Assembly: GCA_029204225.1 (NCBI GenBank) | Contig: CM055103.1 | Coordinates: 50,385,470 to 50,449,469, forward strand | Direction: 5' to 3' | Origin: Diphasiastrum complanatum | Lineage: Eukaryota; Streptophyta; Lycopodiopsida; Lycopodiales; Lycopodiaceae | DNA length: 64,000 bases | Part shown: piece by piece, positions 47,177 through 58,089 of the stretch | How the letters are laid out: the number at the start of each line of letters is the position of its first letter | Position numbering within the stretch: the first letter of the stretch is position 1 | Program-made: the position numbers and the translations under genes | The notes under the pieces: model-generated | Told to the model about the DNA's origin: nothing | The model's database searches: none | The model's input: only the letters and a program-made list of their open reading frames with translations

Positions 47177-50100
47177 GTATTTAAGAGTTTTATTCCTTTA
47201 GGTTTTTGTGAAACAAGATCGAAGGGCATCGGCTTGATGGCCTCCCATTCCACAGCAGCTGCCTCTTTATCTGGATTTCTTCGTGCAGTATCCGAAGTTG
47301 TTGCAGCACTTTATGATCTGTACCAGACTCTCATTTTCCTTCGATTTTATAGGCCTTTGATGTTTTAGGGCTTTGGTTGTGGGGCCAGAATCTGAAGCGC
47401 CAATATAGCAAGACGATGCAAGTGATGAGCTGCTGTGTTTCTATTTGAGAGGGTTGCCTAGATACCAAAACCCACTTTGCTAAATGCATGGTATTACAAG
47501 CTATATTTCTTAATCTTTTGTTTTCGCCATTGGTTATATCGCTTCCACAATTCCAAAATTTCTTATTTTAGTGTGTCCATGGAGGGTAATAACTGATCTT
47601 CCAATTTGCTGCTGCTTTCTTTCCGATTGCATAATTTGTTAGCCGCCAGTCTAGGATCGTACCCTTGAGTTTCTCAGAATATATGTCGCAAAGGAAAGTG
47701 CTCTTTTCCTATGTTTGAATTCTCCAACTTTTTGGTCCAATCAGAAAGAAAGAAAGAAAGCTCGCTTTATTAATGTCATCAGAGTACCAACAAGGTACAT
47801 AAGACTGAAAGAATACATGCCAAGTATGGTAGGAATCATGGGAGCATATGGAACGATTTCAAAAGAGAATTCGGACAATACTAGAGTATTGTCCTAGGAT
47901 ATCTGAAACCAGAGCTCATTCGCTGCTTCTAAGAGCAGAAATTTCTAATCAGAACTGTCAATCCTTTCAGTTCAGGGGACTTCTTATATGCATAGGGCCC
48001 CTCATAGCCCACATGAAGACGCTCTGAGGAAAGAGAATGAATGAGCACGTTTTGCGTGGTCTTATTTGAGTTAAAAGTTCTTGATCTTGTATAGAGTTAT
48101 ATTTAAGTAGATTTGATGATAGTAAGTTCTATCGTTTATGACAGATCAGTCTACTTGGATGTTGGATTTATTGAGCACCGTGCAGTTTGCCATGAAGTCT
48201 ATTGAATAGTGCTTTATTGGAAGTCACTTTGAAAACAGTATGGCTATAGTTCAGGTTTTCTTTTTCATACGGAATTTTAAAATGGTAATGGCAGTTCCAT
48301 GAGCAAACCATTAGTGAGTGCTCTCTAGTGCTAGCTTCTGTTAAGGCTAAGTCTGCTCTTTTACATCTGAAGAAAACTTGGAATCCTGGTGTCTTGTAAC
48401 TGTCGGAAAGCTGAGCAAACCATTAATGAGAAGAATGAATTGCTCTTTAGTGAAAGCCTACATCAAGGCTAAGTCTGCTCTTCACATTTGAAGAAGACTT
48501 GGTATTTTTGTGTCTTGTAATTGTAGAAAAGCTAATGTAGATGCATTTTCATGAGAACACCATTGGTGAGAAGAATTGCTCTGTAGTTGTAGCCTACATC
48601 AAAGCTCGGTCTGATCCACATCTGAAGAAAACTTGGTTTTTTGGTCTCTTTTATATGTAGGAAGCTAATGTAGATGCAGTTTCATGCACATGACCTGGTT
48701 CTCCTGTTGGATGTCCGTGACATGAGTAGGCGCCTAATCGCATATAGTCTATAGGATGGTCAAGTAGTTAGAATTAGAGAGTGCAACTGTTTTTTTTTAT
48801 GGTGGGGTAATGTCGTAACACAGATACAGAAACACGTGAAAAGCATCTTAGGTTATACAAAGTTTCTTGTTTCTTTTAGTAAGATTTTCAAACCGCTATC
48901 TGTGGATTCTTGCAATTTGGGAGTTTTTCCATAACTTTGATGATTCAAGAGGTGATTGTTTTGGTGCAGGGAAATGAATGTGAGTTTAGACACAGTGAGA
49001 ATGCTAGAGTAAATCCAAGAGATTGTCGGTTTTGGCTTTTGGGCAACTGTCTTCATCGTGACTGTCCCTTTAGGCATCCGGTTTGTGATACTTTCCCTTT
49101 AACTTGATTTTGTTAGTATTAAGTTGAGCTTTTATGTCTTTAAGCAAGTATTCTTCTGGCTCAAAGTAAGCCAGCGTCAAATGTTCATAGTGATTTATTA
49201 CAAGCACTGGTGTTTAAGCTTGTTGACTGCATATTCGTCTTATTCCTTCACTTTTATATTGGAGATTTTTGAGAATTTGTAAGTTATATGTAAGGAATTC
49301 TAATCATCAACAATCTTTACTTATCTCTTAATGTTCGTAAAGGTGTTATGTTGGATTCGAGGTGACTTGAGGTGGACATTTTTGGTGAAAGTGAGTGCAA
49401 ATATTATATTCGACTATTAGATGATTTCTTGAAGGAGAAAACTTGGTCATGCATGGGAAAAAATCAATAAAAGATTAATGTGTGAAATAATCAGAAAATC
49501 CCCAGTTTTTGAGACAAAAATTGGTAGAGCATCAGTGGAGTATTGATGTGTAGTGATGGAAACCCTGTCATGGGTATGAGATTTTGTGCTATTGTATCGT
49601 GTTGGAGATAGCTCCAACTTGGTTGGATAAGATCCATAGCTGTCTATTGCATGGGTGGATGTCCATTTAAGAGCATGGAGAAGTGCCAAAAAGTTTAAAC
49701 TTTTTTGTTTGTACGAGAGATCCTTCAGATGCATGAGATAAGGCATATGGAAAAACCTAATAAGTTGAGGATTCTGTGTTGTGTGGGTCAAAAAGGTGGG
49801 TTAGCAGTCGGGGGACCATGTACTGTCCATAAAGGTGTGCTGCAGCCAGAGCAACAACTACAGGGTCTCTTGAGCAGTCGTACAATGTTTCTAGTATTTT
49901 GTCCATCAGAGTAACTTGTCTACATATTATGATCCTTGTTAGTTATTTTTTCTTCTTGCTGATTGTCATTCGTTTCTTAGTCAACACTGGGTCTACCCAA
50001 GAGAATCTGGATTCTTTTGAAACCCAGTTAGCAACTTACGCTTGGGTAGTGAGGAGACATAGGCAATGCTAGTTAGCTAAGATTTTTTGTTTATTGAATT

Positions 50101-53100
50101 CTATATTATTGTTTTGATATAGATCCTTTGACTTTTCTGGTTGCACGTATACATTTTCTGAGACTTCTCAATTTAAATCTGTGAAATTTGATATATTCTG
50201 ATTTCACAAATAGATGAATTGATATAGTCATACAATGTATCACAAAGTATTGTACAACAAGCTCAGAAGGATACTAACAAGAGGTTTTGGAGATTTGCTT
50301 CAAGGTTTTGTATTGAATTGTGCGCTGCTTGGTTAAGAGTGTCAATGATACATCTCCCAATACTATTAGCATCGCTCACAAAACTTGATATATATAAGGA
50401 GACTCAACACCTTTGCGATTACTTTTCTGGTTTCTGTTTCTTTTTTTTTTCTTGCGGTTCGCAGGTTTGTGTATCATGATTCGCTGTAACTATGGCCCGG
50501 TGCAAAGTAGTTTTCTGGGGAATATCGATGGGTATCGATTTGGGTACTAATACCCGGACCTAATGGGTACGTTTCTCTCAAAGGCCAGTTGTTAATGAGA
50601 ACCATAGATATAGGTTTGACTAATACTCGTGTTGATACGCTATTGATAAGTGGCCTTATGCTTGTAGATAACCAACAAGAATTGCTGGGTATCAAGATTT
50701 TTGTTAGTATATCTAGTCAGCGGGTATATTAGCATATGGAATTTTCACATATCCGAAGATGACATTTATATTTAGCTTAAAAAAGTCATCAGTCAAAATT
50801 GGCAGGTTATATAAAAATTAGTATACCTGCCCAACATTGTGCAAACTGTCTTTGGAACTAATAACCCCAATTGGTAGCATCCTAGAAGGTTTTTTAAAGG
50901 GCCTCCTTAAGAATATAAGTAGAGTAGCTAACATGACACTGAAATTTTGTCCTGCCTTACTGTGGTCTGATGAGCAGGAATCTCTCTAAGCCCTACAATA
51001 TTTTACTTGACCTGGCGCTGGAGCTAGCCTTTTCAAATACAATTCGCTGTATGTGTGAAATATGGCTAAGGCTTGCCTCCTCTTAGTGATCTCTGTCCCT
51101 AGTCAGAAGACCCAGGGGTGAGCTGGGAAAGCAAAGGCAGGGTGTAGTTTTCTTGCATCAAGACGTCAATGCAGTGCGCAACACACGGCGATTTAGCAAT
51201 CCTGGGAAACTTGACATGTAGAAGATTGCCCATGAGTCTCCTTGCGGTCAACTAGTCTTAGTGTATGATAAACTGGTCATATAACCTCCACCAGCTGTTT
51301 GGCTAATTGCCAGAAGTCGTCTTCATAAACGATGGACTAAAAGTCAAGACCCTCCTCTAGTTTGATCTCGAACTTGACGTGGGAAACTGTCCTGCCTTAC
51401 TCTTGCTTGACGAGCAGTAATCTTTCCAAGCCCTGACAAATGGTGTGCGAATGCATTAGGAGGCTGGAGCTAGCCTTTTCAGGTATTATTGACTTTGTGA
51501 CAGGCCTGAGGCTCGCCTCTTCCGAGTGACTGTTGTGACTAGGGACAAGAGAGGCAAACTGGAAACTCAAGGCAGAAGTAGATTTTGTGCATCAACAGGT
51601 TGTCTGGCAATTCTTGGAAATATGAGAAGCAGTTTGCAGCATTGTATGTGAAACTGCACCAAGCACTAAAACGTTAGGGACTACCAGGCATGATGCAGCA
51701 TTGTGTTTTAATGAAATCCATGCTAGTTTTTACACACTTGTAAGGATGTTAAACAGTGAATATCTTTAAAGTTAAGCATAAGCTTGGACTAGCTAATGCA
51801 GCTAATTAGCATTCAAAGTGTCAAGCTCATCTGTAACAACGTACAAACAATGTTTGAGAAAAGTTTGTTTGAGATGAACCTGGCAAATTTTCTCCACTAC
51901 TGAGAAAAAGGGTATGAAGGGCCTTAACTGCTCAAAGGCCATTGAAACTTGAAGATTTTCGACTGCTCTAAAAGATCTGCTATCATGCTTTAGAACATCA
52001 AGTTTTTGACAGGAATAAAAAAAATTTGTTTGATAAGGTAAACTGACATTGACTCGGCCCTGCTGCGATTGGAGCATTGTATGAAGAGCCTCCATTGTGG
52101 GTGGCCTGTAGTCCGCATTGTAAGCAGAAACAACATGTATTATATGTTGAACAGAAGATGTGCAAATGCAAATGCAAATGTGTTTACCCCCATGAATATC
52201 TCGCAAATTGCACAAAGTGCAGCTCTGTCTCTGTCACGTGCTTGCTATAGGAGTCCGCCGTGATCCAATCCTATTCTTTGTGGCAGGACCCTGTCAGTAA
52301 ACTCTGCCTATGTTGATCTAGCTGCTGCATGCGTAGGCCTGGTAGGCTCAATTGCCGTTGGAGTAGGCTTGGGATGATCCAGTCTCGGAGGCAGACTCAG
52401 TAACCTAATTATTTAGGTTTACCATGGTTACATTAGGTTCTGTACTCGTTCATTTCAGGTCCAGTCTTAGAGCCTGGACCAAAATTCATTGGTTCACCAT
52501 ATTGAAACCTTTAGTCTGGTGCCCTCAGGGTACTTAGGGATGCAACGACCTTAATTGTATTCGAATTGCAAGAAAAAACACGTACAATACCCAATGGTGT
52601 AAATTAAATGACTTGTTTAATTTATCAATTTGCATCAAACAACAAAAAACTTGCAGAATAAAAAATCTAAACCATAAGGGTGAGAACATTGTACATCTGC
52701 AGAAACACCACGTCAATAATCAGTCGATGGCCTAGTAGGTCTTGCAACACTAGGAGCGAGTGTCGCCAACACTCCTTCGATAAATTAGCCCCATCTGATG
52801 CTCTGAAACTATCATATATCACAATCTATTTGACTGCAGACAGAAATGACCGTGGCCCTGCCGTTTGGTTTGGTGAGAGGAAGAAGATGGGCTTTCACCA
52901 TTGTGACTATGTTGGAAATGTCTCTCTGTCTTTCTTTCTGTCTGTCTGTCTCAAAAAAGTTACAGTCCAAGCTCCTTCTGAGAACGCTTTATCAGAGATC
53001 CAGTCTGAATGCTCAACCTAAGGTACCTTGACATCATTGACTATCATTTGGTGGATGATTCTGATGCAGTATCTTGTTTGAAGATATTGAGCATCCAATT

Positions 53101-56100
53101 TTTTTGAATGCCTATCGTCTTAAGCAGTGCTGGTAGTTTCTGATTCCAGGTGGATTTTCTATTTAAGCCCTCTGAATATCCTACGATCTTATATTGTTTT
53201 CCGAAACGAAGTATTGAGCAACATTAACATGCTGTGTAAATGCTTTCCCAGGGGCATTCACCCTGTCTTGAAGAAAAGTTTTTAAAACACCTGTTTGGTA
53301 AATTTCGTTTCCTCGATTTACAAGGCAAAAAACTCTATTCTACTTCTAAATGTTTAGGTTTTCGTGATTCTCTAGTCATTTATTTTGGAGAACCTTATGC
53401 TCTTCTTCTCCACATGTTCCACTCTTCTTCCTGTGTATCCCTCTCTCCAAGTTTTATATTGCATATATTTTTCATGATACTGATTAGAGTGATGATGTGT
53501 CGTTTCCCTGTATCCTGTATTTCAAATCCTGCTTTGTGTTTCTGTGAAATGTTTTCCAAATCTATAACTTGAATCAATTAGAATTGCTCATGCACGTCTT
53601 GTTTTTCATGATTATCACCTTAAACCTGACTCCAAATTTTTGGGACTCCAAACAGCCAAGCTTATCCAAGGTGCTCTAATTTTCACTTGAGAAGGCAGAA
53701 TCAATATACTGTACTGGACATTGGTCCAATCCTCTCTTTGTTGTGGCTGAATAAGTTTTTCCTTTCCACCCCGTCTACTTGTCTTGTCATTATGATGACA
53801 AAAGTTTGTAAGATTTAGTCAGCAAGCTTTCTATAGGACATAAGTTTTCCTTTTTATACTTTAGAGCTGGTATCAATGCTGTTAACCAAGTTCTGAAATT
53901 TAAAGTTGCAATAGTCCATGTGATTGCTTGCAGAGTTTTAGCTAATGAAGGAAGGATAGAGTTCTCATTTATCATTTGGATGAGCAATTTTGAGTTCTTT
54001 TTATTTGAGGGCTCTTGTAACAGAGATTTGACAACTTGCTATCTGATCATTATGTCAGCCATTGGATGGAAGACCAGTTGCTCCAACACCATCTGTAGGT
54101 GTCCCTGCAGGTGTCACCAATAAAGGGAGAGTGCCCTGCTATTATTATTCACAGGGATTTTGTGCAAAAGGTGATAAATGTGCATTCATGCATGGGACAC
54201 CGATAGTTCCAAACGTGCAGGCACCATTGTCTCAGAAACATTCAAAGCTTGCAAATCTGAATGGTTCTGAGGTTAATGACAAACTACTTACTAAAACTGA
54301 AGCTGATGCTTGTTCTTTAAAACGCTCACCTGGCTCAAAGGTAGAACCCAAATTGACCTCATATCCTGTGGAAACTTTGCATTCTGATAAGGCTGAGCCT
54401 TTGGAAGTCAAGGATGACTGCTTTGAGGGTTCTTTAACAATCCAAAATGGTCTCTCTAAAGCAAGATTGGGACAAGAAAGTTCTGGGTCTGATAGCAGCA
54501 AAGCTCAACACAGGCAAGCTTATCCAGCAGAAGGCAGGCATGAAAACAGTCGTGAACCAGAGGATATGCTCGAAGCATCCTCACCACCTTTTGATGTTCT
54601 TGTAGATGATGGACCGGATCAGTTGCTTTATGCCGAGGATGGTGAGTATCACTCTAATCGGGAATATCCTTTGGACTCTGGACAAGGTATTTATAGAGAA
54701 GACACTGATGAATTTGATTATCAGTACTTGGAGCTTTATGGCCACGAAGGTGGACAATATGGGCATGAACACTACGAAGATTATGAGCATCGAGGAGAGT
54801 TTGAACCTGATCACCCTAGGTATGCTCACCAGAGTTATAATGATGATTTTCCTGATCAAGTTGACCATAGAAGAGGAGCTATGAAGAGTGAATATCTGTT
54901 TAACCAACAGGTTGGTCGAGATAAGATTCGTCATTCTGTGGAAAGGGAATCGAGGCGTATCACTGGTGTGAACGATCTTCGCAACCACATTGTGCAGCGG
55001 CGAAGGCAAGAGAAGTCTGCTGAGAATCGTCCTCGGAGAGATTTTTTAGAAAGATCACCTACAATTTTCAGGACACAAAGGCTGCCGGAGGGCCGTCGTA
55101 GTGAGCATGCACTCCATTATAAAGATCAGCTTTTTGATCAAGTTGAAAGGGCAAGTGATAGAAGATCTCTTCACAAAAATTCAAGATTGAACAAGAGAAT
55201 CAGTAGAAGACTCAGGCATGACACTGTATCTGATCCTTCAGCACATTCCACTGAAAAATTGATCACTGCTAAACATCAAACTTACAATGAGCACGAGCAT
55301 GGCCGGGTTGGAGGCAGGTTAAAGGGCAGGATTAAAATGAACACACTTATAAATCATTCTGTAGAGTCAGGAGCAGTACAACAAGCACCAGAGTCGAGGA
55401 ACAGTGAAGTGCCAAAGGAAGTTTCAGATTTTGTTGGTCCAAAGAGCCTAGCACAAATAAGGGCTGAAAAGAGAAAAACTGGAGATGAAGACACTACCGA
55501 AGTCACTGAATTACCAACTCTGAGTAAATCTGTAATCAATGGAACTTCCATAGGCATATCTTCCAGGAGTGGTTCTTCAGGTTCTCAGTTAGCCCTGACA
55601 TCCAGAGATGCCACTCTCAGAGATGTCGAACCGTCAGATAGTCACGACTTTAAGGTTGCTGCATTCGAGGGTCCCAAGCCTCTGAGCGCATTATTAAAGT
55701 CAAAGCGGAAAGGTAACCTGGAAAGTGATATAAAACCTGATAATTTTCCAAGGGAGAAAGTACGACGCAGAATTACTCATCGGCCCATGCTGGATGAGCC
55801 AACTTCTTTTATGAGTACAGCTTCTATGGATAGGCATTTTGATAGTGAGATGGAAGAAAAGCCATATTCTATTCCATCATCAAAGGCATCGATCATGGAA
55901 AAAGCTAGCTCAGATGATAGGAAATATGCCGAAAGTTTTAGCAAGGAAATGCGAATCAAGTCATGTTCAGCAGATGCAAAGTCTGATTTGGCTTCATATA
56001 GGTATGGTGGTCCTCAACATCTTAACGATGATTTAGATGACATATCCATGACTGAATCTGGAGTGAATACTTTTGTTCCATCTGATACAGATGATTATGG

Positions 56101-56158
56101 GGTTGATTATGAAGAGGACGATGATTTTGCGAAAAAGCTTGGTGGATTTTTTTCTTAG
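47081..56158 (+). CDS. CCCH zinc-finger protein, three exons (about 768 aa)
   Basis: Exons are 47081-47176, 48970-49080 and 54059-56158; both introns are GT-AG and phase 0. Three CCCH-type fingers are visible: C-x9-C-x5-C-x3-H (split by intron 1), C-x7-C-x4-C-x3-H (exon 2), and C-x7-C-x5-C-x3-H at the start of exon 3. The third contains CYYYSQGFCAKGDKCAFMH. The long C-terminal part is hydrophilic, first acidic and then arginine-rich. It has two similar motifs (FVGPKSLAQIRAEKRK and FEGPKPLSALLKSKRK) and ends DDDFAKKLGGFFS. This layout matches the plant C3H17/C3H32-like family of nuclear, probably RNA-binding proteins. All cysteines and histidines are intact and the frame is open, so the gene is probably functional. 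Confidence 0.88.
47745..47890 (-). mobile_element. Possible retroposon 3' end
   Basis: On the minus strand the sequence ends AATAAAGCGAGC followed by a (TTTC)n tail (47745-47760), like the 3' end of a LINE or SINE. No coding part was recognised. Confidence 0.25.
48300..48688 (+). repeat. Tandem repeat, three diverged copies of about 115-140 bp
   Basis: The copies begin GAGCAAACCATTAGTGAG (about 48300), GAGCAAACCATTAATGAG (48412) and GAGAACACCATTGGTGAG (48552). Each continues with a TCTGCTC/TCTGATC word, CACAT(C/T)TGAAGAA.ACTTGG and a TGTAG(G/A)AAAGCT-like end. Confidence 0.85.
48970..49080 (+). CDS. Zinc-finger gene exon 2
   Basis: 37 codons from GTGCAG|GGAAATG to CATCCG|GTTTGTG. It completes finger 1 (GNECEFRHSE) and carries all of finger 2 (DCRFWLLGNCLHRDCPFRHP). 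Confidence 0.85.
50509..50839. mobile_element. hAT-type MITE related to the one at 11851
   Basis: The right end TATACCTGCCCAACATTG matches TATACCCGCCCAACACTG at 12249-12266. The flanks TGCAAAGT (50501-50508) and TGCAAACT (50840-50847) agree at 7 of 8. The left end (AGTTTTCTGGGGAATATC) is more diverged. The interior has GGGTATC(A/G)A words as in the other copy. Confidence 0.5.
50945..51597 (+). repeat. Two diverged direct repeats of about 220 bp
   Basis: 50945-51170 and 51385-51597 share GTCCTGCCTTACT, GAGCAG.AATCT, GGAGCTAGCCTTTTCA, a GCTTGCCTC/GCTCGCCTC word and the ending GTAG.TTTT.TTGCATCA. The two copies are about 440 bp apart. Confidence 0.8.
54059..56158 (+). CDS. Zinc-finger gene exon 3 (main coding exon)
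   Basis: The acceptor is TATGTCAG|CCATTGGATG, which joins exon 2 as FRHP|PLDG. This junction is conserved in the plant family. 699 codons to the TAG at 56156. It holds finger 3 near its start, then the acidic GYG-rich region (DFEYQYLELYGHEGG-like), then arginine-rich and lysine-rich segments. The reading frame is free of stops. Confidence 0.88.
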   Translation, partial: PLDGRPVAPTPSVGVPAGVTNKGRVPCYYYSQGFCAKGDKCAFMHGTPIVPNVQAPLSQKHSKLANLNGSEVNDKLLTKTEADACSLKRSPGSKVEPKLTSYPVETLHSDKAEPLEVKDDCFEGSLTIQNGLSKARLGQESSGSDSSKAQHRQAYPAEGRHENSREPEDMLEASSPPFDVLVDDGPDQLLYAEDGEYHSNREYPLDSGQGIYREDTDEFDYQYLELYGHEGGQYGHEHYEDYEHRGEFEPDHPRYAHQSYNDDFPDQVDHRRGAMKSEYLFNQQVGRDKIRHSVERESRRITGVNDLRNHIVQRRRQEKSAENRPRRDFLERSPTIFRTQRLPEGRRSEHALHYKDQLFDQVERASDRRSLHKNSRLNKRISRRLRHDTVSDPSAHSTEKLITAKHQTYNEHEHGRVGGRLKGRIKMNTLINHSVESGAVQQAPESRNSEVPKEVSDFVGPKSLAQIRAEKRKTGDEDTTEVTELPTLSKSVINGTSIGISSRSGSSGSQLALTSRDATLRDVEPSDSHDFKVAAFEGPKPLSALLKSKRKGNLESDIKPDNFPREKVRRRITHRPMLDEPTSFMSTASMDRHFDSEMEEKPYSIPSSKASIMEKASSDDRKYAESFSKEMRIKSCSADAKSDLASYRYGGPQHLNDDLDDISMTESGVNTFVPSDTDDYGVDYEEDDDFAKKLGGFFS

Positions 56159-56312
56159 GTTTCATCCACAACCTAGTTTGTGGGTTTATGCCCTCTGCTG
56201 GTTTTTCCATGTAAGAAAAGTAGAGGTTCTGCAAAGTGTAATCTTGGCATCAGCATAAAATTAATGCTGCCGGCCTTCTATTGGCTTTAGATATGCAAGC
56301 ATCTTCTATATA

Positions 56313-56543
56313 CATTTCTGTAGTTATTCTTTGTATCAGAGTGTTTGCTCCTCGTGTACTGACCAAAAGAAAACTGCAAATTACTTACAATTTGAATTTT
56401 ATGTGTTTTTGTGTCTGTGTTTTTTGTATATGCAGCGTCTGTGCGATATTCGTTTCTGTAGTTATTCTTTGTATCGGAGAATGTTTTTTCCTCGTGTACT
56501 AACCCAAAAAAAAAACTGCAAATTATTTACAGTTTGAATTTTG
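56313..56543 (+). repeat. Tandem duplication in the 3' UTR region of the zinc-finger gene
   Basis: 56313-56402 and 56452-56543 share TTTCTGTAGTTATTCTTTG, TCCTCGTGTACT and AAACTGCAAATTA, then TTACA(A/G)TTTGAATTTT. Period about 139 bp. Confidence 0.85.
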
Positions 56544-57400
56544 TCTGTACTTTGCCTACCTGCATGGTATTTTCGAAATTGATTCTTCAGACAGATTACC
56601 ACTTGGGCAAGTCAACAGAAAAGTCTTTTGTGCTGCATGCTATCTGAACATTTTTACTCTGGTTGCCCATGTAATGCACAGTTATTAGCAAAATCTTGAA
56701 TCCCATGCAAATGCAGCTGCTTCTTGCCTCGTTTGAGAAGAGTTTATAAGCCGAGAACAATTGAATCTATGAAAAATTTTGCACTCTTTGTAGGTACATG
56801 AAGGGTTCCAGGTAGTCTCATGGTTTTTTGAATGGTCTATTCTTCCCTATCGGTTTAATATCATGATTGCAAGCCTATGTTTTACCTTTGAAGTCTTTTT
56901 TTCTATTATCAAAATTCAGGCCTGCCTGTGTCTATGAAATTTTTTCTCATGTCTACGGGTTCATATTATTAGCTTTGAACATGTTTTAGAACTGTGTGGC
57001 GTCTTTTTTCTATTATCATCTTTTTATAAAGATAAAAATATTTACATCAGACAGTTGTATGTGGTAAGTTCCAAGCACTTATCTGTGCGTGCGTGCATCA
57101 GAGTATGTCTTATAAAACTGGGACTTCCTTAGATGTTAATTATCAAAAAAATTCATGCCTGACATTGTACTCATTAGCATAATTGACATGTTTTTATGTG
57201 TAATTTTAGAGGTACACATTGCCAATACTATTGTGTAAATGAGACATTTACATTATACATTCATATGTTGTAGGTACAAAAAAGTGTGCAGTGCTTGTGA
57301 ATGTGTGTGTGTGCATCAGGGCATGTTTTTGTAATTGAATCAGTTAAAAAATCAGTAGAACTAAGATAAAGATATGTGGTTGACTGTTGTAAAAAAAGGA
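56544..57400. other. AT-rich intergenic DNA downstream of the zinc-finger gene
   Basis: No gene was recognised. It has short GTGCGTGCGTGCATCAG and GTGTGTGTGTGCATCAG stretches about 210 bp apart. Confidence 0.4.
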
Positions 57401-57437
57401 CTTGGGTGACCTCACTCAAGCAGCCTGACCGTCAATC

Positions 57438-58000
57438 TTGCTTTATCATAATGCTCGTGTACAGGGGTCACATGCTTTGGGGAAGGGTTATTTTATGTTT
57501 AAGTTTGCTAATTCCCAAGAAGTTAGTGCGGTGCTGGCTAATGGTCCTTACCTTTTTCGGGGAAATCTTGTTTATGTCACTCGCTACACAGACACGTTTT
57601 CTACAGAGGACACCTCGCAGATGGAAGTGCCGGTATGGGTTGAGCTCCATTTCTTGCCGCCAAAGTTCATGCTGGCTCTGGGCACTATCGTGGACAGCCT
57701 AGGAAAAGTCCTCCTCATTCAACTAGCTAGGATGTTTAACCCTTTCCCTCATGTTCGGGCGTGCATTCTCTGGAAGCTCTTTGATGAGCTGCCTGAACAG
57801 CTGCGGTTCTATTGCATGGGCTGCCAATACCTGCAACAGATCATTTTCAAGGGTTTGCCCGACTTTGTTATTGGTGCAACGCCTGGGTCACACCATGGCT
57901 GCTTGCTCGCTTCTTGCCAAGAGGCCTACTCAGCACGTAATTCTTCATTCAGTACCAATGGCTACTCCACCTGTGGCCATGCCTGCGACATGTAAGCCTC
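57438..58000 (+). pseudogene. LINE ORF1 remnant (DUF4283 domain)
   Basis: The frame reads GKGYFMFKFANSQEVSAVLA, NGPYLFRGNLVYVTRYT and PVWVELHFLPPKFMLALGTI, then VDSLGKVLLI. This is the DUF4283 fold found in plant LINE ORF1 proteins. After about 57850 another frame reads VQRLGHTMAAC, the end of a decayed CCHC knuckle. The start and the endonuclease/RT ORF2 are absent. Confidence 0.65.
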
Positions 58001-58089
58001 TTTGGTCCTCACAGGACGCTCGTTCCAGGGATCCCCTACTTTCTACTCTTTCTGCCTTGCTCTTTCTCTGTGTGCAATCTCTTGTTTAG

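Larger units (their letters stand above)
47177..48969 (+). other. Intron 1 of the zinc-finger gene
   Basis: 1.8 kb, GTATTT...TGCAG. It contains a minus-oriented retroposon-like tail at about 47745-47890 and a three-copy tandem repeat at 48300-48688. Confidence 0.8.
49081..54058 (+). other. Intron 2 of the zinc-finger gene (5.0 kb)
   Basis: GTTTGTG...TGTCAG. It contains a hAT-type MITE (50509-50839) and a pair of direct repeats (50945-51170 and 51385-51597). No other gene was recognised; the open frames here show no family resemblance. Confidence 0.8.

Noticed and set aside
46951-47184. Alternative frames over zinc-finger exon 1 (poly-Gly or poly-Ser/Leu)
   Set aside because: They are out-of-frame translations of the GGA and GCA repeats. 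Only the frame from 47081 continues into the conserved finger.
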